Of a stretch of 8,592 nt of DNA, positions 1 to 5,600 are shown one piece after another. The position numbers and the translations under genes were made by a program. Source of the stretch: Eshraghiella sp045124255 (lineage in GTDB: Bacteria; Bacillota; Clostridia; Lachnospirales; Lachnospiraceae); contig JBGVLM010000003.1 of NCBI GenBank assembly GCA_045124255.1, forward strand, positions 1-8,592, given 5' to 3'. The notes under the pieces were generated by a model. That model was not told the origin of the DNA. It worked only from the letters and a program-made list of their open reading frames with translations, and ran no database searches. Numbering within the stretch: the stretch's first letter is position 1; every line of letters starts with the position of its first letter.

Positions 1-22
1 CCAATCTGTTATAATTAATCAT
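1..22 (-). CDS. 5' end of a divergent gene, cut by the window edge
   Basis: Reading leftward on the minus strand, an ATG at 22-20 opens the frame M-I-N-Y-N-R-L and runs off the window without a stop. A perfect AAGGAG Shine-Dalgarno site lies at 37-32, nine bases before the ATG, and an extended -10 promoter lies further upstream, so the start is credible although only seven codons are visible. Nothing can be said about the product. It is divergent from the lipoprotein gene, with about 430 bases between the two start codons. Confidence 0.6.
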
Positions 23-90
23 GCAAAAACACTCCTTTGTTTTATTTATTTTGTCGTGATTTAATTATAACATTAGTGCAGTGTTTTTGC
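8..90. repeat. Two interleaved inverted repeats around the divergent promoter
   Basis: GCAAAAACACT (23-33) is repeated perfectly inverted as AGTGTTTTTGC (80-90). GTTATAATTAATCA (8-21) is repeated inverted, with one extra T, at 57-71. The order is A-B-A'-B', so the two pairings cannot form as simple nested hairpins. B' lies upstream of the expected transcription start of the minus gene, so the B pair flanks the promoter as DNA. B overlaps the ribosome binding site and A' overlaps the -10. Paired operator sites are one reading. A T-run at 91-96 follows B' on the plus strand, but a 46-base loop makes a simple terminator unlikely. Confidence 0.5.
64..72 (-). promoter_or_regulatory. Extended -10 promoter of the divergent gene
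   Basis: The minus strand reads TGTTATAAT here, a perfect -10 hexamer with the TG extension. No good -35 is visible at 16-18 bases upstream (the sequence there is AAGCAA-like), which fits extended -10 promoters that tolerate a poor -35. Transcription would start near 57 and give a leader of about 35 bases before the ATG at 22. Confidence 0.55.
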
Positions 91-151
91 TTTTTTATTT
101 TGGATGTGATTTAGCTTCTGAAAAAATGGGGAAACTCAAAATTATAGCACA

Positions 152-179
152 TTGACAAAGGTTTTGAAAATGATATAAT
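152..179 (+). promoter_or_regulatory. Strong sigma-A promoter upstream of the lipoprotein gene
   Basis: TTGACA at 152-157, a 16-base spacer and TATAAT at 174-179 with an upstream TG at 171-172 (TGATATAAT). Both hexamers match consensus perfectly. The start would be near 186, giving a leader of about 265 bases before the lipoprotein ATG at 453. The surrounding 40 bases closely resemble the ileS promoter at 2234-2261. The spacer carries CAAA-N3-TTTG. Confidence 0.8.
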
Positions 180-210
180 GGTGAAAAGGGCTTTAAACGG
201 GGTGGAGAAT

Positions 211-243
211 ATGAGGGAGCAACAATTTTTGTTTTTTAGGTGA
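211..243 (+). CDS. Possible 10-codon leader peptide
   Basis: ATG at 211 opens a frame of ten codons, MREQQFLFFR, ending in TGA at 241-243. A G-rich stretch with GGAG at 204-207 precedes it, only three bases from the ATG, which is short for an efficient site. It is the first start codon after the promoter at 152-179. The coding content is mostly a T-run (four Phe and one Leu), so it may be chance. I list it because it sits early in a long leader; no function is assigned. Confidence 0.15.
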   Translation: MREQQFLFFR

Positions 244-269
244 CCAAAATTCTTAAAGAGGGTCAATAT

Positions 270-356
270 ATGTACAAATATCTTGTGGAAGGGATTGTCA
301 GATTAAATGATTCCAATGCAGTAAGGTACGTTGTTGATTCTACAGTAGAAGGCTAG
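270..356 (+). CDS. Possible 28-residue peptide in the lipoprotein leader
   Basis: ATG at 270 opens 28 codons beginning MYKYLVEGIV and ending ...VVDSTVEG before TAG at 354-356. A good Shine-Dalgarno-like AGAGGG lies at 257-262, seven bases upstream. There is no signal peptide or membrane segment and I recognise no family. It ends immediately before the T-run and palindrome at 358-401. It could be a real small protein, a leader peptide whose translation affects the downstream hairpins, or the remnant of a larger gene. The ribosome binding site is the main evidence. Confidence 0.3.
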   Translation: MYKYLVEGIVRLNDSNAVRYVVDSTVEG

Positions 357-357
357 T

Positions 358-401
358 CTTTTTTATTTACCGGGAAAATCCTTTGGAATTCCCTATTAAA
401 A
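358..401 (+). repeat. Palindromic repeat, copy A
   Basis: A T-run followed by ATTTACC, then an imperfect hairpin: GGGAA and TCC (372-381) pair around a TTT loop with GGA and TTCCC. The same sequence in the same orientation recurs at 2515-2563, aligning over about 45 bases with only a few differences and also starting at a CTTTTTTATTTAC junction. Here the hairpin follows, not precedes, the main T-run, so it is not a textbook terminator. It may be a short interspersed palindromic element. Confidence 0.55.
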
Positions 402-406
402 TGAAA

Positions 407-444
407 CTTCCGACTCGTATATGGGCTGGGTCAGAAATCGGAGG
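407..444 (+). promoter_or_regulatory. Stem that could sequester the lipoprotein ribosome binding site
   Basis: CTTCCGA (407-413) can pair over seven base pairs, one of them G-U, with TCGGAGG (438-444), which contains the GGAGG Shine-Dalgarno site of the lipoprotein gene eight bases before its ATG. The loop is 24 bases. If formed, it would reduce translation. The left arm could alternatively pair with GGAAG at 286-290 inside the 28-codon frame, which would free the site. The pairing is visible in the sequence; a regulatory role is inference. Confidence 0.3.
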
Positions 445-452
445 CTGAAATT

Positions 453-1748
453 ATGAATAATATATTTAAGAGAGTAATTGCTGCTCTAATACTTATGTGT
501 ACGTTTGTTTTATGTGCCTGTAACCGCAGTATGTCAATTGGCCAGACAACTTCCACGGAAGAAAACGAAGTTCCAACTACGGAAGGGTTAACGGAACAAC
601 CAACGAGTGGGAACGAAACGGAGCCGGCCACTACCATGCCTGATAGTGAGCTTAATCTTATGCAGAGGGCATTGCTGAGTATGGATGACTGCTATGATGT
701 ATCAGCTTCTGAATATGTCAGGGTCAGAGATATGAATTTCTATTCCGACCTTGGACATGTAAGGGTATATTATGTTGATGTGGACAGAGATGAAGAAAAG
801 GAAGTATGTGTTGTAAATGGCAGCACTATGTATTTGTTTCATGAAATTGAAGGTAAAATATATACATATACGTTATTGAGTGTTGGAGGGATATTTACGG
901 ATGGCACAATATGGAACGGTTTGCCGGAGAGAAAAATAACATACTACAGGGTAAATGATTTTTTTGAATTCATAGATATGGAATATCTGGCAGTTAAAAA
1001 TACTGATGAATCCGGTAAGGTATCTTATTATACGAATGAGAAATGTATTGATAATGGAAATAATGAATACATTTATACAGAGATTAATGAGACAAAATTT
1101 AATATAATTATGCAGGATTGTGATTTTATGGAGGCAGAATCCTTTGGATATACGGATAAGAATATTAAAATTAAGCTGGCTGACTGGCAGGCAGTACCGG
1201 ATGAAACTGTGGAATATGACGGACTTAATCTTATGCAGCGGGTATTGCTTGCCAAGGAGGACATTATAGACACGGAAGACGGTCAGGTTAAGAAAATTTA
1301 TCAGCTTCCATACTTTCGTAACAGTGCCTTATTTTATTATGTGGATTTGGACAAGGATGGTCAGAAGGAAGTTATACTGGAAGCGGCCGAATGGTCAATT
1401 CTGCATGAGAAAAATGGTAAAGTATACAGATATAAGCTTCCATTCAGTGCAATTGTATCAATGTTTAAGGATGGAACAATGCATAGCAGCTCAACTGCTT
1501 CAGAATGGTTTTTGTGGAGAATTGCTGAATTTGGCGAAAATGATATAGTAAGTGAGTATATTTATTATGCGGTATGCGGTGAGGATGAAATTACCCGCTA
1601 TTACAGCTTCAACGGAACCTTTGGTGAAGAAGAATTACTAACAGATAAAGAACTTGAGCTTATCAGAAATCAGTATAAGGAAGAGATTGCAGATGAGTAT
1701 GTTCTGGGCAGTACGGATATTCTTTATATTGTATCGGATTATAATTAA
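453..1748 (+). CDS. Secreted lipoprotein with two tandem repeat domains, function unknown
   Basis: A 431-residue protein. Residues 1-22 form a lipoprotein signal peptide (basic N-K-R start, hydrophobic core, L-C-A-C lipobox), with Cys23 as the expected lipidated residue, so it should be anchored on the outer face of the cytoplasmic membrane. Residues 24-66 are a Thr/Glu/Pro-rich linker. Two similar units of about 190 residues follow. Each starts with LNLMQR (67 and 258), then has YYVD-[VL]-D-[RK]-D--KEV (106-119 and 296-308), a 'LHEK-GK-Y-Y'-like segment (128-139 and 317-327) and F-DGT (148-152 and 338-342). The D-x-D-x-D-x-x-x-E loops resemble EF-hand or integrin-type calcium sites, which is inference. 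The start is fixed by GGAGG at 440-444, eight bases upstream. The gene lies behind a 265-base leader and converges on the DUF1294 gene. I recognise no named family and no catalytic motif; ligand or polymer binding at the cell surface is only a guess. Confidence 0.9.
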   Translation: MNNIFKRVIAALILMCTFVLCACNRSMSIGQTTSTEENEVPTTEGLTEQPTSGNETEPATTMPDSELNLMQRALLSMDDCYDVSASEYVRVRDMNFYSDLGHVRVYYVDVDRDEEKEVCVVNGSTMYLFHEIEGKIYTYTLLSVGGIFTDGTIWNGLPERKITYYRVNDFFEFIDMEYLAVKNTDESGKVSYYTNEKCIDNGNNEYIYTEINETKFNIIMQDCDFMEAESFGYTDKNIKIKLADWQAVPDETVEYDGLNLMQRVLLAKEDIIDTEDGQVKKIYQLPYFRNSALFYYVDLDKDGQKEVILEAAEWSILHEKNGKVYRYKLPFSAIVSMFKDGTMHSSSTASEWFLWRIAEFGENDIVSEYIYYAVCGEDEITRYYSFNGTFGEEELLTDKELELIRNQYKEEIADEYVLGSTDILYIVSDYN

Positions 1749-1750
1749 TT

Positions 1751-2035
1751 TTACATAAAATATTCCAACGATAGTATAATAACTGCAATTTCAGCTATAA
1801 GAATTAATGGCATTCCCACTACAAAATACCAATGCTTTGTTTTGTGGCGGAAATGCCACATCCCGATTGTGGCACCCAGTCCGCCGAATAATAGTGCGGA
1901 TATGAAAAGTGCGGACTCGCTGATTCGCCACTCATGCCGTATTGCTCTTTTTTTATCAATTCCCATAAGTGAAAAAGAAATTATATTAATTATTATAAGA
2001 TATACACAAAATATAATTAAAAATATGTCGTCCAT
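1751..2035 (-). CDS. DUF1294 family small membrane protein
   Basis: A 94-residue hydrophobic protein with about three membrane segments (roughly residues 4-24, 42-59 and 70-92). The loop after the first segment reads GIDKKRAIRHEWRISE and is followed by LLFGGLGATIGM and FRHKTKH. The D-K-x-x-A...W-R-I-x-E, GG-x-G-A-x-x-G-M and RHKT pattern is the hallmark of the DUF1294 family, whose function is unknown to me; family members are often near 90 residues, so this one looks complete. The start is supported by GGAG at 2045-2042, six bases upstream. It is transcribed from its own promoter and ends two bases from the lipoprotein stop codon, tail to tail. The family call is secure; no role can be assigned. 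Confidence 0.88.
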   Translation of the reverse strand: MDDIFLIIFCVYLIIINIISFSLMGIDKKRAIRHEWRISESALFISALLFGGLGATIGMWHFRHKTKHWYFVVGMPLILIAEIAVIILSLEYFM

Positions 2036-2062
2036 GGCACACTCCGATTTTTATTTTTACCC

Positions 2063-2092
2063 ATTATAGCACAATGATAAATATTTTGGTAA
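2063..2092 (-). promoter_or_regulatory. Promoter of the DUF1294 gene, inside a degenerate copy of the plus-strand promoter module
   Basis: The minus strand carries a perfect TATAAT at 2068-2063, about 28 bases before the ATG, with a weak TTACCA -35 at 2092-2087 and an 18-base spacer. On the plus strand, 2063-2096 aligns well with the promoters at 141-179 and 2223-2261, sharing TATAGC-CA, TGA-A and ATTTTGG, but its plus-strand -35 and -10 are degraded. The minus-strand -10 is the intact element here. Confidence 0.5.
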
Positions 2093-2144
2093 TAACAACC
2101 GCATAATGCATGAAAAGATTCTGCGGACGTAAGGAGTAGTGGAA

Positions 2145-2167
2145 TATATACGTTAAAGACGTATATA
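2145..2167. repeat. Perfect 9-base inverted repeat upstream of the ileS promoter
   Basis: TATATACGT (2145-2153) and ACGTATATA (2159-2167) are perfect inverted copies separated by TAAAG. The repeat lies about 65 bases upstream of the ileS -35 and 110 bases upstream of the DUF1294 start. It has no T-run, so it is not a terminator. It could be a binding site for a dimeric regulator or a hairpin. A smaller CCGCA/TGCGG pair lies at 2099-2103 and 2122-2126. I see no convincing gene between 2097 and 2233. Confidence 0.4.
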
Positions 2168-2233
2168 AAAGTGAATGTGAAAGTTTACTTAGACCGGAAA
2201 GGTAAAAGATACGCTTTTTTGAGCCATAGCGCA

Positions 2234-2261
2234 TTGACAAATATTTTGGGAATGATATAAT
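2234..2261 (+). promoter_or_regulatory. Sigma-A promoter of ileS
   Basis: TTGACA at 2234-2239, a 16-base spacer and TATAAT at 2256-2261 with TG at 2253-2254. Transcription should start near 2268, just ahead of the T-box stem I, giving a leader of about 417 bases before the ileS ATG. The layout and much of the spacer match the promoter at 152-179. Confidence 0.85.
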
Positions 2262-2267
2262 TAACAA

Positions 2268-2523
2268 GGATAAAAGACATTGAAGGAGACAGTAGTCCCT
2301 ATCTGAAAATCAGAGAGAGCCGCATAAGCTGGGAAGCGGTATGAGTAGGATTTGGATGAATATCACTCCGGAGTTTCAAATTGAAAGCCATTGGCAAGTA
2401 GAGGATGACGTTTTTCTCACGTTACAGAGAACGCATATGTTGGTATGCCGAAGAGAAGCTGTTACAGCTATAACTGATGATTTTTCAGGCCTCTGCCAAT
2501 TTCTATGGCAGGGGCTTTTTTAT
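2268..2523 (+). ncRNA. T-box leader with isoleucine specifier
   Basis: T-box leaders sense uncharged tRNA and allow transcription of synthetase genes when the cognate amino acid runs short. The parts seen in order are: an AGTA at 2291-2294; the AGAGAG bulge motif at 2314-2319; a distal stem CCGC/GCGG (2320-2323 and 2336-2339) enclosing GCTGGGAA; GAA then the specifier ATC at 2362-2364; the CTCCGGAG closing motif at 2367-2374; a second AGTA at 2397-2400; and a GACG...CGTTA element (2407-2433) typical of stem II-type structures. The leader ends in an intrinsic terminator at 2489-2521. ATC agrees with the ileS gene downstream. Oddly, the near-invariant GGTGGNACCGCG box is absent. The nearest candidate is TTGGTATGCCG at 2440-2450, which has TGGT to match tRNA ACCA ends. 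Stem I is clear; the antiterminator half is divergent or rearranged. Confidence 0.85.
2489..2521 (+). terminator. T-box leader intrinsic terminator
   Basis: GCCTCTGCCA (2489-2498) and TGGCAGGGGC (2506-2515) form a 10-base-pair stem with one G-U pair and a 7-base loop, followed directly by six T. TTGGC (2391-2395) plus AGAGG (2400-2404) can pair instead with CCTCTGCCAA (2490-2499), which would block the terminator. That is a plausible antiterminating partner, although its bulge is AAGT, not the usual TGGN. Confidence 0.9.
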
Positions 2524-2563
2524 TTACTAGAAAATTCCTCTGGAATTCCCCGGTAAATAAAAG
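2515..2563 (+). repeat. Palindromic repeat, copy B
   Basis: TATTTAC (2521-2527) and GTAAATA (2553-2559) form the outer arms, and AATTCC (2533-2538) and GGAATT (2542-2547) the inner arms around TCT. It matches copy A (358-401) in sequence and orientation, and both begin at CTTTTTTATTTAC. Here that junction is the T-run of the T-box terminator. The outer arms are intact in this copy but decayed in copy A. Confidence 0.55.
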
Positions 2564-2632
2564 ACACTACGTGTCAATTATGCGCAGCTCGCGGAGAAGA
2601 AGTTTATTGCTTCGCAATACCGCTCGCGCGCA
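2563..2632. repeat. GC-rich palindromic patch between T-box and ileS
   Basis: A hairpin GACAC-TAC-GTGTC (2563-2575) is followed by a nested structure: TGCGC (2581-2585) with GCGCA (2628-2632), GCGG (2591-2594) with CCGC (2620-2623), and TATTGC (2605-2610) with GCAATA (2614-2619). The patch is rich in CG steps, unlike the AT-rich surroundings, and adds extra length between the T-box terminator and the ribosome binding site. It resembles short extragenic palindromic elements, but only one copy is in the window. Confidence 0.45.
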
Positions 2633-2658
2633 AAGATTGCGCGAAGCGCAATCTTTTT
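2632..2658 (+). terminator. Second terminator-like hairpin just before ileS
   Basis: AAAGATTGCGC (2632-2642) and GCGCAATCTTT (2646-2656) form a perfect 11-base-pair stem with a GAA loop. T-rich sequence (TT-CA-TTTTC) follows, so it could terminate transcription or stabilise the 5' end. It ends 28 bases before the ileS ATG and shares its GCGCA with the patch upstream, so the two folds may compete. Since ileS must be expressed, full termination here is unlikely. Confidence 0.4.
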
Positions 2659-2684
2659 CATTTTCAATGAAAGGAATTAATAAT

Positions 2685-5600
2685 ATGTACGAAAAAGTAT
2701 CTACTGACCTGAAATTTGTTGAAAGAGAGAAACAGGTCGAGAAATTCTGGAAAGACAATGATATTTTCAGAAAAAGTATGAAGATGAGAGAGAATTGTCC
2801 TTCATATACATTTTATGACGGACCTCCGACCGCTAACGGTAAGCCGCATATCGGACACGTGCTTACCCGTGTAATTAAGGATATGATTCCAAGATACCGC
2901 ACAATGAAGGGCTATATGGTTCCGCGTAAAGCCGGTTGGGACACACACGGACTTCCGGTTGAGCTTGAAGTTGAGAAGAAGCTCGGACTTGACGGCAAGG
3001 AGCAGATTGAAGAATACGGACTTGAACCGTTTATCGGCTTCTGTAAGGAAAGTGTATGGAAATACAAGGGAATGTGGGAGGATTTCTCAGGAACTGTAGG
3101 TTTCTGGGCAGATATGGACGACCCTTATGTAACATATCACAATGACTTTATTGAGTCTGAATGGTGGGCATTGAAGGAAATCTGGAACAAGGGTCTCCTT
3201 TATAAGGGCTTTAAGATTGTTCCTTACTGCCCTCGCTGCGGAACACCTCTGTCATCACATGAGGTTGCACAGGGATATAAGAATGTTAAGGAGCGTTCAG
3301 CAGTTGTACGTTTCAAGGTTATCGGTGAAGACGCATATTTCCTTGCATGGACAACAACACCTTGGACACTTCCGTCCAACGTTGCGCTCTGCGTTAATCC
3401 GGATGATACCTACTGTAAGGTTAAAGCTGTTGACGGATATACTTATTATATGGCGGAAGCACTTCTTGATAAGGTTCTTAACGGACTTGAAAGAGAAGAG
3501 GGAGTGCCTGCTTATGAGATTATTGAGACATATAAGGGAACAGACCTTGAACATAAGGAATATGAGCCGCTTTTTGCATGTGCCGGAGAGGCAGCAGCAA
3601 AGCAGCATAAAAAAGGACATTTTGTTACCTGTGATTCTTATGTAACCATGTCAGACGGTACCGGTATCGTTCATATCGCACCTGCTTTCGGTGAGGATGA
3701 CGCAAAGGTCGGACGTAAGTATGACCTTCCTTTTGTACAGTTTGTTAATGAGAAGGGTGAGCTTACCGAAGAAACCGCTTATGCAGGCAAATTCGTAAAG
3801 GACGCAGACCCGGATATCCTTAGAGATTTGGACGCAGAGAGTAAGCTTTTTGACGCACCTAAATTCGAGCATGATTATCCTTTCTGCTGGAGATGTGACA
3901 CACCGCTTATCTACTATGCAAGAGAGTCATGGTTTATTAAGATGACTGCGGTTAAGGATGACTTAATCCGCAATAATAATACAATTAACTGGATTCCTGA
4001 GACAATCGGAACGGGACGTTTCGGTGCATGGCTTGAGAATGTTCAGGACTGGGGTATCAGCCGTAACAGATACTGGGGAACTCCGCTTAATATCTGGCAG
4101 TGTGAGGACTGCGGCAAAATGCATTCAATCGGAAGCATTGCAGAGCTTAAGGAAATGTCGGACAACTGTCCTGATGATATTGAGCTTCATCGTCCGTTCA
4201 TTGATGCCGTTACAATTAAATGTCCTGACTGCGGTAAAACAATGAAGAGAGTACCGGAGGTTATTGACTGTTGGTTCGATTCAGGTGCAATGCCGTTTGC
4301 ACAGCACCATTATCCGTTTGAGAATAAAGAGCTGTTTGAAGCACAGTTCCCGGCTGACTTCATTTCAGAGGCAGTTGACCAGACAAGAGGCTGGTTCTAC
4401 TCATTGCTTGCAGAATCAACTCTTTTATTCAACAAAGCACCATACAAGAATGTAATTGTACTTGGTCACGTTCAGGACGAGAATGGTCAGAAGATGAGTA
4501 AATCCAAAGGTAATGCAGTTGACCCGTTTGACGCACTTGCAGCACACGGAGCTGATGCAATCCGCTGGTATTTCTATTCAAATTCAGCACCTTGGCTTCC
4601 AAACCGCTTCTATGACAAGGCGGTTGTTGAGGGACAGCGTAAGTTCTTAGGAACAATCTGGAATACCTATGCGTTCTTTGTACTGTATGCAAATATTGAT
4701 GAATTTGACGCAACAAAATACAGTCTTGAATATGATAAATTACCGGTAATGGATAAATGGATTCTGTCCAAACTTAACTCACTTGTTAAATCAGTGGATA
4801 GTTATCTTAATGACTACAAGATTCCTGAGACAACAAGAGTGCTTGAAGAGTTCGTTGACGATTTAAGCAACTGGTATGTAAGACGTTCAAGAGAGCGTTT
4901 CTGGGCAAAAGGAATGGAGCAGGATAAAATTAATGCTTACATGACATTATATACATCATTGGTTACCCTGGCTAAAGCTGCAGCACCTATGATTCCGTTT
5001 ATGACAGAAGAGATTTACCAGAATCTCGTAAGAACAATCGATTCAACTGCACCGGAAAGCATTCACCTCTGTGACTTCCCTGTTGCTAATGAGGAATGGA
5101 TTGATAAAGAACTTGAACAGAGCATGGATGAGGTTCTTAAGACAGTAGTAATCGGCCGTGCATGCAGAAATACAGCCAATATCAAGAACAGACAGCCGAT
5201 TGGTAAAATGTATGTCAAAGCACCTTTTGAGCTTTCAGATTACTTCAAGGAAATTATTGCCGACGAGCTCAATGTTAAGGCAGTAGAATTTACGGATGAT
5301 GTAAGAGCGTACAGCTCATACAGCTTCAAGCCGCAGTTAAAGACAGTAGGTCCTAAGTACGGAAAGCTTCTCGGTAAGATTAGGGAAGCATTAACCGCTA
5401 TTGACGGTAATTCGGCAATGGATGAATTAAATGCAAACGGCATGCTGGTATTTGATTTTGACGGAGAAAAGGTTGAGCTTACCAAGGAAGATTTATTAAT
5501 TGATATTGCTCAGACAGAGGGCTTTGAATCAGCTAATGACAATGGTATTACAGTTGTACTTGATACAAACCTTTCAGAGGAATTAATTGAGGAAGGCTTT

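Noticed and set aside
2114..2260. 48-codon open frame ahead of the ileS promoter, with a possible GTG start at 2171
   Set aside because: It overlaps the ileS -35 and -10, has no usable start next to the AAGGAG at 2131-2136, and matches nothing I recognise. The shared protein-like ending in the three promoter copies is explained by the promoter similarity.
2341..2556. 71-codon plus-strand frame from the ATG at 2341
   Set aside because: It covers T-box stem I, the specifier and the terminator, and has no ribosome binding site; the structured RNA explains the sequence.
2505..2684. Upstream extension of the ileS frame by 60 codons, from an ATG in the terminator loop
   Set aside because: It runs through the T-box terminator and the palindromes, has no ribosome binding site, and encodes a basic stretch unlike any IleS start. 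The ATG at 2685 has a good site and a family-typical N-terminus.
3217..3645. 142-codon plus-strand frame inside ileS in another phase
   Set aside because: Lies wholly in the editing domain of ileS, whose own frame carries the conserved residues; composition is that of an out-of-phase reading.
4429..4716. 95-codon minus-strand frame inside ileS
   Set aside because: Antisense frame over conserved ileS coding sequence including the KMSKS region; no ribosome binding site or family features.
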